64,000 nt of DNA, from NCBI GenBank assembly GCA_017654935.2, contig CM065686.1, forward strand, positions 26,667,118 to 26,731,117, written 5' to 3'. The position numbers and the translations under genes were made by a program. Shown here piece by piece: positions 49,701 through 62,099 of this stretch. Origin of the DNA: Phymorhynchus buccinoides. Taxonomy: Eukaryota > Mollusca > Gastropoda > Neogastropoda > Raphitomidae. Position 1 is the stretch's first letter. Each line of letters opens with the position of its first letter. The notes beneath the pieces were generated by a model, which saw only the letters and a program-made list of their open reading frames with translations, ran no database searches and was not told the origin of the DNA.

Positions 49701-52700
49701 CTATATAACTGCACAGGGTACATCCCCACTAATAGTGTTCATAGCTATATAACTGCACAGGGTACATCCCCACTAATAGTGGTCATAGCTATATAACTGC
49801 CCAGGGTACATCCCCACTAATAGTGGTCATAGCTATATAACTGCACAGGGTACATCCCCACTAATAGTGGTCATAGCTATATAACTGCACAGGGTACATC
49901 CCCACTAATAGTGGTCATAGCTATATAACTGCACAGGGTACATCCCCACTAATAGTGGTCATAGCTATATAACTGCACAGGGTACATCCCCACTAATAGT
50001 GGTCATAGCTATATAACTGCCCAGGGTACATCCCCACTAATAGTGGTCATAGCTATATAACTGCACAGGGTACATCCCCACTAATAGTGGTCATAGCTAT
50101 ATAATAGTGGCACAGGGTACATCCCCACTAATAGTGGTCTATATAATAGCTATATAACTGCACAGGGTACATCCCCACTAATAGTGGTCATAGCTATATA
50201 ACTGCACAGGGTACATCCCCACTAATAGTGGTCATAGCTATATAACTGCACAGGGTACATCCCCACTAATAGTGGTCATAGCTATATAACTGCACAGGGT
50301 ACATCCCCACTAATAGTGGTCATAGCTATATAACTGCACAGGGTACATCCCCACTAATAGTGGTCATAGCTATATAACTGCCCAGGGTACATCCCCACTA
50401 ATAGTGGTCATAGCTATATAACTGCACAGGGTACATCCCCACTAATAGTGGTCATAGCTATATAACTGCACAGGGTACATCCCCACTAATAGTGGTCATA
50501 GCTATATAACTGCACAGGGTACATCCCCACTAATAGTGGTCATAGCTATATAACTGCACAGGGTACATCCCCACTAATAGTGGTCATAGCTATATAACTG
50601 CACAGGGTACATCCCCACTAATAGTGGTCATAGCTATATAACTGCACAGGGTACATCCCCACTAATAGTGGTCATAGCTATATAACTGCCCAGGGTACAT
50701 CCCCACTAATAGTGGTCATAGCTATATAATGCACAGGGTACATCCCCACTAATAGTGGTCATAGCTATATAACTGCACAGGGTACATCCCCACTAATAGT
50801 GGTCATAGCTATATAACTGCACAGGGTACATCCCCACTAATAGTGGTCATAGCTATATAACTGTGCACAGGGTACATCCCCACTAATAGTGGTCATAGCT
50901 ATATAACTGCACAGGGTACATCCCCACTAATAGTGGTCATAGCTATATAACTGCACAGGGTACATCCCCACTAATAGTGGTCATAGCTATATAACTGCAC
51001 AGGGTACATCCCCACTAATAGTGGTCATAGCTATATAACTGCACAGGGTACATCCCCACTAATAGTGGTCATAGCTATATAACTGCCCAGGGTACATCCC
51101 CACTAATAGTGGTCATAGCTATATAACTGCACAGGGTACATCCCCACTAATAGTGGTCATAGCTATATAACTGCACAGGGTACATCCCCACTAATAGTGG
51201 TCATAGCTATATAACTGCACAGGGTACATCCCCACTAATAGTGGTCATAGCTATATAACTGCACAGGGTACATCCCCACTAATAGTGGTCATAGCTATAT
51301 AACTGCACAGGGTACATCCCCACTAATAGTGGTCATAGCTATATAACTGCACAGGGTACATCCCCACTAATAGTGGTCATAGCTATATAACTGCACAGGG
51401 TACATCCCCACTAATAGTGGTCATAGCTATATAACTGCACAGGGTACATCCCCACTAATAGTGGTCATAGCTATATAACTGCCCAGGGTACATCCCCACT
51501 AATAGTGGTCATAGCTATATAACTGCACAGGGTACATCCCCACTAATAGTGGTCATAGCTATATAACTGCCCAGGGTACATCCCCACTAATAGTGGTCAT
51601 AGCTATATAACTGCCCAGGGTACATCCCCACTAATAGTGGTCATAGCTATATAACTGCACAGGGTACATCTATATGACTGTGCCCAGGGTACATCCCCAC
51701 TAATAGTGGTCATAGCTATATAACTGCACAGGGTACATCCCCACTAATAGTGGTCATAGCTATATAACTGCACAGGGTACATCCCCACTAATAGTGGTCA
51801 TAGCTATATAACTGCACAGGGTACATCCCCACTAATAGTGGTCATAGCTATATAACTGCACAGGGTACATCCCCACTAATAGTGGTCATAGCTATATAAC
51901 TGCACAGGGTACATCCCCACTAATAGTGGTCATAGCTATATAACTGCACAGGGTACATCCCCACTAATAGTGGTCATAGCTATATAACTGCACAGGGTAC
52001 ATCCCCACTAATAGTGGTCATAGCTATATAACTGCACAGGGTACATCCCCACTAATAGTGGTCATAGCTATATAACTGCACAGGGTACATCCCCACTAAT
52101 AGTGGTCATAGCTATATAACTGCACAGGGTACATCCCCACTAATAGTGGTCATAGCTATATAACTGCACAGGGTACATCCCCACTAATAGTGGTCATAGT
52201 GCTATATAACTGCACAGGGTATATCCCCACTAATAGTGGTCATAGCTATATAACTGCACAGGGTACATCCCCACTAATAGTGGTCATAGCTATATAACTG
52301 CACAGGGTACATCCCCACTAATAGTGGTCATAGCTATATAACTGCACAGGGTACATCCCCACTAATAGTGGTCATAGCTATATAAATGCACAGGGTACAT
52401 CCCCACTAATAGTGGTCATAGCTATATAACTGCACAGGGTACATCCCCACTAATAGTGGTCATAGCTATATAACTGCACAGGGTACATCCCCACTAATAG
52501 TGGTCATAGCTATATAACTGCACAGGGTATATCCCCACTAATAGTGGTCATAGCTATATAACTGCACAGGGTACATCCCCACTAATAGTGGTCATAGCTA
52601 TATAACTGCACAGGGTACATCCCCACTAATAGTGGTCATAGCTATATAACTGCCCAGGGTACATCCCCACTAATAGTGGTCATAGCTATATAAATGCACA

Positions 52701-55505
52701 GGGTACATCCCCACTAATAGTGGTCATAGCTATATAACTGCACAGGGTACATCCCCACTAATAGTGGTCATAGCTATATAACTGCACAGGGTACATCCCC
52801 ACTAATAGTGGTCATAGCTATATAACTGCACAGGGTACATCCCCACTAATAGTGGTCATAGCTATATAACTGCACAGGGTACATCCCCACTAATAGTGGT
52901 CATAGCTATATAACTGCCCAGGGTACATCCCCACTAATAGTGGTCATAGCTATATAACTGCCCAGGGTACATCCCCACTAATAGTGGTCATAGCTATATA
53001 ACTGCACAGGGTACATCCCCACTAATAGTGGTCATAGCTATATAACTGCACAGGGTACATCCCCACTAATAGTGGTCATAGCTATATAACTGCACAGGGT
53101 ACATCCCCACTAATAGTGGTCATAGCTATATAACTGCCCAGGGTACATCCCCACTAATAGTGGTCATAGCTATATGCCCAGGGTACATCCCCACTAATAG
53201 TGGTCATAGCTACATCCCAGGGTACATCCCCACATCCCCACACTAATAGTGGTCATAGCTATATAACTGCCCAGGGTACATCCCCACTAATAGTGGTCAT
53301 AGCTATATAACTGCACAGGGTACATCCCCACTAATAGTGGTCATAGCTATATAACTGCCCAGGGTACATCCCCACTAATAGTGGTCATAGCTATATAACT
53401 GCCCAGGGTACATCCCCACTAATAGTGGTCATAGCTATATAACTGCCCAGGGTACATCCCCACTAATAGTGGTCATAGCTATATAACTGCCCAGGGTACA
53501 TCCCCACTAATAGTGGTCATAGCTATATAACTGCACAGGGTACATCCCCACTAATAGTGGTCATAGCTATATAACTGCCATAGCAGCCCAGGGTACATCC
53601 CCACTAATAGTGGTCATAGCTATATAACTGCACAGGGTACATCCCCACTAATAGTGGTCATAGCTATATAACTGCACAGGGTACATCCCCACTAATAGTG
53701 GTCATAGCTATATAACTGCACAGGGTACATCCCCACTAATAGTGGTCATAGCTATATAACTGCACAGGGTGCACAGGGTACATCCCCACTAATAGTGGTC
53801 ATAGCTATATAACTGCACAGGGTACATCCCCACTAATAGTGGTCATAGCTATATAACTGCACAGGGTACATCCCCACTAATAGTGGTCATAGCTATATAA
53901 CTGCACAGGGTACATCCCCACTAATAGTGGTCATAGCTATATAACTGCACAGGGTACATCCCCACTAATAGTGGTCATAGCTATATAACTGCACAGGGTA
54001 CATCCCCACTAATAGTGGTCATAGCTATATAACTGCACAGGGTACATCCCCACTAATAGTGGTCATAGCTATATAACTGCACAGGGTACATCCCCACTAA
54101 TAGTGGTCATAGCTATATAACTGCACAGGGTACATCCCCACTAATAGTGGTCATAGCTATATAAATGTCATGCACAGGGTACATCCCCACTAATAGTGGT
54201 CATAGCTATATAACTGCCCAGGGTACATCCCCACTAATAGTGGTCATAGCTATATAACAGGGCACAGCACAGGGTACATCCCCACTAATAGTGGTCATAG
54301 CTATATAACTGCACAGGGTACATCCCCACTAATAGTGGTCATAGCTATATAACTGCACAGGGTACATCCCCACTAATAGTGGTCATAGCTATATAGCACA
54401 GGGTACATCCCCACTAATAGTGGTCATAGCTATATAATGCACAGGGTACATCCCCAAATAGTGCATAGCAGGGTACATCCCCACTAATAGTGGTCATAGC
54501 TATATAACTGCACAGGGTACATCCCCACTAATAGTGGTCATAGCTATATAACTGCACAGGGTACATCCCCACTAATAGTGGTCATAGCTATATAACTGCA
54601 CAGGGTACATCCCCACTAATAGTGGTCATCCTGCACAGGGTACATCCCCACTAATAGTGGTCATAGCTATATAACTGCACAGGGTACATCCCCACTAATA
54701 GTGGTCATAGCTATATAACTGCACAGGGTACATCCCCACTAATAGTGGTCATAGCTATATAACTGCACAGGGTACATCCCCACTAATAGTGGTCATAGCT
54801 ATATAACTGCACAGGGTACATCCCCACTAATAGTGGTCATAGCTATATAACTGCACAGGGTACATCCCCACTAATAGTGGTCATAGCTATATAACTGCAC
54901 AGGGTACATCCCCACTAATAGTGGTCATAGCTATATAACTGCACAGGGTACATCCCCACTAATAGTGGTCATAGCTATATAACTGCACAGGGTACATCCC
55001 CACTAATAGTGGTCATAGCTATATAACTGCCCAGGGTACATCCCCACTAATATTGGTGATGCAATGCCCAGAATACTCTCTCACTTAGTAATGGTGGTCA
55101 AAGCTACACAACTCTCCACATCCCCACTAATAACATTATTGGGCATACTCTACCCAGGGTACATCCCCACTAATACTGCCCCCCCAAAAAATTCATAAAC
55201 AGATATATATAAACAAAGAAAAAATGAAGTCCTCGTTCTGAATTCAAATCATTCCCCTGCTTACAAAACTGGGTGTAAGCGTAAAAACAACCCGCGTTAA
55301 ACTAACAGTATAAATATATTTAAAAAAGCTTTATTCCCACACACTGTAATTCCCACAAACCTTTAGTCCCCAATATCGTGGGAATACCCGTATGTGGGAC
55401 TAAACGGCGATTATGACTTGTGGGTCTAATGGTATGTGGTACACTCTCTCTGGTGGTACTAACTGTGTGTGGGACCAGCGGTATGTGGGAACAATGGTAC
55501 GCTTC
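43777..55505. mobile_element. 11.7-kb TIR-bounded element filled with a 44-bp satellite
   Basis: The left end GAAGCATACCATTGTT (43777-43792) is mirrored by AACAATGGTACGCTTC at 55490-55505. Within the arms, 43833-43855 and 55419-55441 are exact 23-nt reverse complements (ACCACATACCATTAGACCCA core). Both arms are built of variants of GTATGTGGGACCAATGG. The left arm (to about 44340) closes with a hairpin, GGCGGAATTG (44300) pairing with CAATTCCGCC (44334). No coding sequence was found, so it is non-autonomous. The superfamily is undetermined. Element architecture is inferred from the inverted arms. Confidence 0.7.
44344..55060. repeat. 44-bp satellite array, about 240 copies
   Basis: The unit is composed of CAGGGTACATCCCCACTAAT, AGTGGTCATAGCTATATAAC and TGCA. 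About 10.7 kb of highly homogeneous copies runs with decayed units at both ends (44344-44500 and 55045-55190). Common variants are TGCCCAGG versus TGCACAGG, AAATGC versus AACTGC, and GGGTATATCC. Local rearrangements occur near 46465, 47040, 47270, 50105, 51660, 53175-53240 and 54370-54480. Each unit contains a CCACT-AAT-AGTGG hairpin and a TATATAA motif. A period of 44 plus stops in all frames rules out coding. Confidence 0.98.
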
Positions 55506-55854
55506 AGGAGCGTGGAGAGCGTAGGCTGCGTTTTCTCGCTAAGCGGGTTTTAAACATGCTCACAGCACACATAGCAAGGACGTGGTAGAATAAGAAGCGT
55601 AGCGGGATCGTAGTAAGAGGGGCACATCGTAGTAGGCGCGTGGTGAGTGTGTGGACAGCCGAAATATTAATGACAGAGTACTGAGAACATAGCGGCCCGC
55701 GCCCAGAGCATGACTGTGGTTGTGGTTTTGCAGTCAAACTTGAGGGGGATTTCTGCGACCTCACTCTGTTCTCTGTGTTCTCTGGGAATTAAACACGCAG
55801 TGGGGACGTAGTGGGGTCTGCTTCATCATGTGTGATGGGAGCCTAATAACAAAT

Positions 55855-56134
55855 ATAAGGGAAGACGGGGTAAAAAGCCCATGCCAATTATCTCATGAAA
55901 TAAAGCAAATTTCAGTCATATTTTGCCCATGAGACGAACACCAAATTTCAGTCATATTTTGCCCATGAGACGAACACCAAATTTCAGTCATATTTTGCCC
56001 ATGAGACGAACAGTCATATTTTGCCATATAGTTTTCGTCTCATGGGCAAAATATGACTGAAATTTGCTTTATTTCATGAGATAATCGGCATGGGCTTCAT
56101 ACCCGCCCATGGGCTTTTTACCCCGTCTTACCAT
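55855..56134. mobile_element. Foldback MITE, family A copy 2, with expanded internal repeat
   Basis: It shares the termini (AAGACGGGGTAAAAAGCCCA, inverted at 56113-56130) and the CCCATGAGACGA and ATCTCATGAAAT blocks with 9210-9427. The left arm contains about three tandem copies of a ~40-bp block (CAAATTTCAGTCATATTTTG plus CCCATGAGACGAACAC), so the arms are unequal. TA flanks both ends. Confidence 0.85.
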
Positions 56135-56139
56135 ACAGC

Positions 56140-56274
56140 AATTGTTTGCTGCATTAAAAAAACACAATCTACTGCACGTAGCATTTTCATGGGTTAGTAG
56201 TAATACTAAGGTTTTCAGTAGATAGTAGCTTAGCTTTAAGACTATCTAGTGAAATGATTCCTGTGGGAAATTAT

Positions 56275-56345
<71 letters not shown>

Positions 56346-56790
56346 AACCACTGACACTGGTCATTTTGGCCTAATTTTACCGTTTGAATGCTAATTAGTG
56401 TATTAGGAGATCATGTGAACAATTGTTGATGTGGTTGACCAGTGGTCAGTGTCAGGGGAGGTAACTCATGATTGGAGTGGTAAAAATAGGCCGCGTGCCA
56501 CAAACTATTGCGATTTCGCGCTTGTTTGTTTATACCTTGGTTGGTTTGTTCAGCCCGTCGTACATGGTGGAAGCCGATACGCGACGTTAAACTGAACTTC
56601 CATACCACCTTTATATTTGATTTCAAATGCCCCCAGAAGGCGTTAAATCTCTATTTTCTCTCTCTCCTTTATATTTAACATTGAAGCCGTTATAATTATG
56701 AGAATAAACTGTAACTCAAAAACAAATAGCCATAGCTTGAAAACTATGTTTCTTCTTAGAATGTTCATATTGTAACTATTTTACTCTTGT
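56140..56790. other. Mostly unique sequence with a (CT)n tract
   Basis: CT repeats occupy 56278-56342. CCACTGACACTGGTCA (56348) and TGACCAGTGGTCAGTGTCA (56435) are near-complementary and may delimit a small foldback. No gene was recognised. Confidence 0.45.
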
Positions 56791-56799
56791 ATAATTAAT

Positions 56800-56902
56800 T
56801 GTGTGTGAGTGTGTGTGTGCGCATGCATGTGTGTGTATGTGTGTGTGTGTGTGTGTGTGTGCGTGTGTGTGTGTGTGCGTGTGTGTGTGTGTGTGTGTGC
56901 GT

Positions 56903-56952
<50 letters not shown>

Positions 56953-57117
56953 GGAAGTAAGAGAACGTTGCGTGCAAGCATCGTGCTATTTTTTACTTTC
57001 TAATGATTAATTATTTGTTTGCCTTTAATGTTCTTGTTATCAATGTAAAGCGCACTGAGCTCATGTGAGAAAGAGCGCTATATAAATTCCCATTATTATT
57101 ATTATTATTATTATTAT
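56800..57117 (+). repeat. (GT)n tract and LINE 3' end with (ATT)n tail
   Basis: GT repeats (56800-56950) precede a LINE-type terminus: GTAAAGCGCACTGAGCTC, then GAGCGCTATATAAATTCCC and ATT repeats to 57117. This is the same terminal class as 34500-34578. Confidence 0.75.
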
Positions 57118-57500
57118 ATATTCACGATCAGCATCACTGGGCGGATACAGTGGGAGACATTTTGAAGTGCTATTCTGGTGATTGCCATTATGAAGACCCG
57201 GGCCATTTGCATAAAACAAACAATTGTAGCATGAAAACTATTGGCTGTAAACCCCTTTAGCCATATATATTTGCAATCAGCATCACTGGAGGAATGCAGA
57301 GGGATACATTTTGAAGTGCTATGCTGGCGACTGCTATTCTGAAGACCCGGGCCGATTGCATAAAACAAACAATTGTAGTTTGAAAACCGTAGGTTAGAGA
57401 TCCCTATTACCATGTACATTCGTGATCAACATCACCGGGGAATGCAGTGGGAGACATTTCGAAGTGCTGTGCTGGCCACTGCTATTCTAAAGACCTGTGC
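57118..57500. repeat. ~150-bp tandem repeat, about 2.6 copies
   Basis: Copies start near 57118, 57268 and 57417. Shared landmarks are CAGCATCACTGG, GACATTTTGAAGTGCTAT, GAAGACCCGGGCC and AAAACAAACAATTGTAG. It begins exactly at the (ATT)n tail of the preceding LINE end. Confidence 0.85.
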
Positions 57501-57743
57501 GGGGAAGAGCTGTCGCGAAGCGTAGCGAACGCGAAGCGTAGCTGCTAGGCATTATTCATTTTAGAAGAAGACAACATACTATGTATACATACGTTTACTC
57601 TTCGTTGCATCCCTTCACGAGGTCAAAGGTAACTGGAGGGGTCAGGCGTGTCATCGTTGTCTGTCATCGGCAGGTTTCGGCGGGGCGCGGGAGTGCCGCC
57701 ATTGTTTGTTCGTTAACCTTGACACCCCGCGTAGGCTAGGCGT

Positions 57744-57790
57744 TCACACACACACACACACATACCCACACACACAGTGACACACACACA

Positions 57791-57865
<75 letters not shown>
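57744..57865. repeat. (CA)n and (CT)n microsatellite
   Basis: Imperfect CA repeats (57744-57792) followed by a pure CT run (57793-57864). Confidence 0.95.
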
Positions 57866-57868
<3 letters not shown>

Positions 57869-58570
57869 ATGTGTAGGCCTATGTGTTTATTTCTAAATGT
57901 GTAGCATACTTGGATATTTGGTTTTATTTTGTCATGTGTATGTGTTTACTTTTATATTTGTGCATGTTAAAGATGAGTATATAAAGTAGGCTTAGGCTTG
58001 CTTTTGTCATGTGTATCGATTTAAATTTAAATTGTGCATGTTAAAGACGAGCATAAAGTAGGATTGGGTTTGTTTTAGTGATGATTATGTGCTTAGTTTT
58101 ACTGTTATGCATGTTTAAAGATGAGTATATAAAGTAGGTTAAGGTTTGATTTCATCATGTGTATGCATTTACTTTTCAATATAAATGTGCAAACACATGC
58201 TAAAAATATTAGTAGGTCTGCTTTTTGTCACGTGTGTGCGTTTACCTCTTAATGTGTGCATGTTAAAGATGAATAATGTAATGGAGGAATAGGGTTGATG
58301 TTGCCTGTGTACATGTATTTACATTTTAAAAATTTAAGATGAGTAGATAAAGTAGAACTAGGTTTGACTTTCTTACGTGCATGTATTTCCTTTCAAATAA
58401 GTACATTTTAAATGAATAATTATGTAAAGTAAGATTAGGATTGATTTTGTTATGTGTTTGTATACTTCTCAATTTGTGCATGTTAAAGATGAGTGTGAAA
58501 AGTAGGATTGTGTTTGTGCTTACTTCTTTTTGCATGTTAAAAATGATTATAGTTAATGACATTAGGTTTG
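57866..58570. repeat. Degenerate ~70-bp tandem array, about 9-10 copies
   Basis: Recurrent order in each copy: TGTCATGTGTATG(T/C), TTTACTTTT, GTGCATGTTAAAGATGAGTA, TAAAGTAGG(C/A)TTAGG. Copies diverge and vary in length, so this is an old minisatellite no longer homogenised. Confidence 0.8.
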
Positions 58571-58734
58571 ATTTGGTTACTGTCGTGTTACTATATAGGG
58601 TTGTACTTGCATGCTTTGTATTGCTCTGTGCTCATCTTCCTTTTACATTTCTACTTTTATAGTATTTTGTCCAGAGGGCTGGATGTAATAAAGCATGTTA
58701 TTGCTTATTCTATTACCCTATAAAATAACATTCA

Positions 58735-58813
<79 letters not shown>
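58571..58813 (+). mobile_element. Probable LINE 3' end with (ATTC)n tail, then (CT)n
   Basis: GTACTTGCATGCTTTGTATT leads to CCAGAGGGCTGGATGTAATA and AAGCATGTTATTGCTTATTC, ending in ATTCATTC, like the 3' end of a non-LTR element. A CT run (58740-58813) follows. No coding portion is present. Confidence 0.45.
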
Positions 58814-58816
<3 letters not shown>

Positions 58817-59082
58817 GTCTCTAGCCCGCCATTTTCATAGTTCTTGCTTGGCCATTACTTTGCATCCTGTTCCTGCCTTCACTGGATTTCTATGCCATTC
58901 CATTCATCGTCTCATGTGGAGGGGAGGGGTGAGGCGGGAAGGAAAGAAGGAAAGAAAACAATCACCCCCCCCTGCTTTTAGATAAGTTACTAGTTTGCTA
59001 TCTCTTTCCCCCACTATCCATTTTCTTTGTGCTATTTAATACCTTCTGTTTTCACTCTGTCGTTACTTCCCTTATAATATTA

Positions 59083-59086
59083 TGTG

Positions 59087-59132
<46 letters not shown>

Positions 59133-59141
59133 GGGGGGGTA

Positions 59142-59186
<45 letters not shown>

Positions 59187-59220
59187 ATAAATTATGTGCG
59201 TACAAGTGTGTGTGTGTGCG

Positions 59221-59263
<43 letters not shown>

Positions 59264-59265
59264 GC
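59083..59265. repeat. (GT)n tracts with poly-G
   Basis: GT repeats at 59090-59130, poly-G at 59131-59139, GT repeats at 59148-59183 and 59204-59261. Confidence 0.95.
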
Positions 59266-59541
59266 ATGTGTGAGTTATATCATTCTCTGCGTTTTATATC
59301 ACTTCTGTGTTTGTTTTTTATTAATCATTTTTTTAAAGCACAGTGGAATGATTACATTTAAGATTTTCAGTATCAGCACATACACATACATGTAAAATCA
59401 CATGGGAAAAAATAATCATGATATATCAAAGATGTATGGGAAAGTCAACATGACAAGTATAGACGTTTAGAAAGGTTTCAATTCAGTTTGTATAAGGAAA
59501 CCATTTTTTACAAAAATGATCTCTTCTGTGTTTTATATCAT

Positions 59542-59542
<1 letters not shown>

Positions 59543-59618
<76 letters not shown>

Positions 59619-59631
59619 GGGGGGGGGGGGT
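59543..59631. repeat. (GT)n followed by poly-G
   Basis: A pure GT run (59545-59615) followed by about 13 G. Confidence 0.95.
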
Positions 59632-59727
59632 CGACACAATGCATTACAATCCTTATCGATTACAAACTCGGGATTTTCCTGGTATTTGAATACCTCCATG
59701 ATCATCCCACCATCTTTATAACTACTA

Positions 59728-60130
59728 GCGCAACGCCGAGTACCGGCAACGCCTAGTAACGGTAACGCCAAGTACTGGTAACGCTGAGTACAGCAAATTT
59801 GAAGCGATTCGGTTAAGAAACGGCGGAGTTATTGTTGGCGCTGCTCTGAGAGTGACGCCCTCTCCCGATTCTCTTAATATTTGCTGCCAGACTTTGCCCC
59901 AGCCACAGCAAGCCTGACAGCAAATTTGAAGCGATTCGGTTAAGAAACGGCGGAGTTTTCGTTGGCGCTGCTCTGAGAGTGACGCCCTCTCCCGATTCTC
60001 TTGATATTTGCTGCCAGGCTTTGCCCCAGCCACAGCAAGCCTGACAGCAAATGTGAAGCGATTCGGTTGAAAAACGGCGGAGTTATAAGGCCCGTTTTGT
60101 GTTTCAGACAGACACACACACACACACTTG
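59728..60130. repeat. 127-bp tandem repeat within a dispersed element
   Basis: ACAGCAAAT(T/G)TGAAGCGATT recurs at 59791, 59918 and 60045 (period 127). Each copy includes GAAACGGCGGAGTT and ACGCCCTCTCCCGATTCTCT. It is preceded by short CGCC(G/T)AGTA repeats and ends GGCCCGTTTTGTGTTTCAGA, then (CA)n and CTTGCCTTTTTATTATATG. The class is unknown. Confidence 0.85.
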
Positions 60131-60146
60131 CCTTTTTATTATATGA

Positions 60147-60335
60147 TTAACTGATGTCCCACATGTGCCTGTTCCAGGCCGGAGGACGTTAATCGGATTT
60201 TCATTCATTTATACGACGAATATTTATAAATATATCACCCATTTATATCTTTATCGTTTAAAAACTCGGGACTTCATACATGTGCCTGTTCTACGCCGGA
60301 GGGCGTTACTCAGATTTTCATTCAAACACACTGCA
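60147..60335. repeat. Two related ~85-bp direct repeats
   Basis: CATGTGCCTGTTC(C/T)A(G/C)GCCGGAGG(A/G)CGTTA is followed by CAGATTTTCATTC-like sequence, at about 60158-60210 and 60278-60328. A third relative (CCAGGCTGGAGAACGTTACT) lies at 62716. Related AAACTCGGGA(C/T)TT blocks precede copies at 59664, 60260 and 62639. Confidence 0.65.
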
Positions 60336-60700
60336 TACGGTGCGATCCGACTGTGACATTTGTGCGGCATGATTCTGGTGAAATTCTACTGTCTACATGA
60401 ATCTGATGAAATCCTACTAGTTTTGTTCACTACATTTGTAGCCCACCCATACACGAATCTGATTTTATTTGTATTTCTGTATCAGACCTATTCTGTCATT
60501 CGTGTGTTGGGGGCTACATGAGCACAGTGAACGAAAACAGTAGAATTATTTTAGACGGAAGTATGTCACGTGAATCATGACTCACAGACATCGTCACGAT
60601 CGTATCACTGACTCAATCGGATCGCATGGTATGCAGTGAATCTGACAAAAGGCCTAGCCACACTGCATATGATTCGATCCACTACGATCCGATTTTGACA
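60336..60700. repeat. Dispersed repeat (CATGACTCAC family), two diverged copies
   Basis: Copy 1 (60330-60655) contains GTAGAATTATTTTAGACGGA, GTGAATCATGACTCACAGAC and ATCGGATCGCATGG. Copy 2 starts at about 60665 (CACTGCATATGATTCGATCC) and runs to about 60850. Both are related to 33318-33510 and 62290-62400. Confidence 0.6.
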
Positions 60701-60939
60701 TTTGTGAAGCATGATTGACCTACATTGCTACTGTCAAAATAAATATAATGAAATCATATTAGTTATGTTGACTATATTTGTTGTCTCCCGTACACGAATC
60801 TGATAAAATATCTTATTTTTGTATCGGACGTTTTATTTGATTTGTGTATTGATGTCTACTGGAGCATAGTGAAGGAAAACAGGTGGATTCATGGTGGATT
60901 TCTTTCTCAATCGGCATTACCCACCCACGGTAATCCAGT

Positions 60940-61490
60940 GTGCACTCTCCCGTGTCAACAGAATCTACGTCTCACTCTGAAGCCCTTCAAACGAAACAGA
61001 GATCAGAAACAAATGACAGACCCATCGTCAGCCTACTGTTCCACCCATCCATTCATCGTGTGCGCAACATCCTCATCTCCAACTGGTCACTTCTACAATC
61101 CCGTGAACAGGTAGCGGACATTTAACGTCTCCTTATCAAAATTCCAAAAGCAAAGTGTATCCGTTCATCTGTACTCAGATCCATGGACATCTTTGCAAGT
61201 TCAACGTCACCAAACACTTCACCTGTCAGACTGAGAATATTGTCTATGTTATCCACTGCCTGAAATGCAACAAACTTTACATATGTGAAACCGGCCGAAC
61301 CCTTGCCACGCGCTTCAAAGAACATTTAGCTGACATACTGCACCACAGACACAAACCTATAGCCCACCACTTCAACCAGCCTGACCACTCCACATCGGAC
61401 ATACGCGGCAAGGGGATGTGGCTCATGTTCACAAAAAACACCAACAGAAAAAGGACATGGAATCACACCTCGTCGACAAACTAGGCACCA
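60940..61490 (+). mobile_element. Penelope-like element fragment (RT end plus GIY-YIG endonuclease)
   Basis: The first frame (60940-61125) encodes the end of a Penelope-type RT: IVSLLFHPSIHRVRNILISN, then WSLLQSREQVADI. After a deletion or frameshift, 61155-61484 encodes the GIY-YIG-type nuclease. FTCQTENIVYVIHCLKCNKL is followed by YICETGRTLATRFKEHLADI with the conserved Tyr, Arg and His, and then PIAHHFNQPDHS. Cys pairs precede the nuclease as in Penelope elements. The catalytic RT core is missing. The A/T-rich and C-rich sequence to about 61800 is probably its 3'UTR. Confidence 0.85.
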
Positions 61491-61817
61491 GAAAACCTCA
61501 TTGTTTTTAAATTATAATTATTTTTACTTTTGAACATTGTAAAACATATATATACCGCTTGTCTGTACAACATGGTATTATCTACTCCCCTCCCCCTCCC
61601 AACTCCTGTCTTTCTCCTCCCTCTCCATCCACTATCGAAAACGATCACCCTCTTTTTTTCCTTCTCTGCAAGCATTGCCATTGATGAGATTGCACTCACT
61701 ATTTCTAACTTCCACCCTCACTCCACTCTCCCACCTCTCACTCCCTCTGACACTTCTGAACTGTATTCAACAACAATGGGCTTTTTTTTCTTCTGTCTAA
61801 ACCTGGTCCATTTCACA

Positions 61818-62085
61818 AGGCCTAACGTTACGTCGCGCTCGCTCAAATCGGCAAAAACGGTCTAAGAAACACCCTTCGTTTTCCGATAGTTCGCGTGGCG
61901 TTTTGTTCTTGCCAAACACCGAGCAAGCGGCGAACTATCCGGAACTAGTAGGGGGTGAATACGCTTCTTGTTGTTGATTGGTCCATTAAAGTTTGTTTAA
62001 AAATTTTAAAAAAATTGGACCAATCAGACAAGAGCTTGTAATATTCTTCCGCAACCGTTTTCTAAAGTGTTCCTTAGGCCCCGTT
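61818..62085. mobile_element. Foldback/MITE-like element
   Basis: AAGGCCTAACG...AAACGGTCTAAGAAACACCC on the left is imperfectly inverted at AACCGTTTTCTAAAGTGTTCCTTAGGCC on the right. Centrally, TGTTGATTGGTCCA (61971) pairs with TTGGACCAATCAGACA (62015). No target duplication could be assigned. Confidence 0.5.
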
Positions 62086-62099
62086 TGGCGTAAGCGTTA

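Noticed and set aside
44344..55060. Regularly spaced repeats resembling a CRISPR array
   Set aside because: Units are contiguous 44-bp satellite copies with no unique spacers, in eukaryotic DNA.
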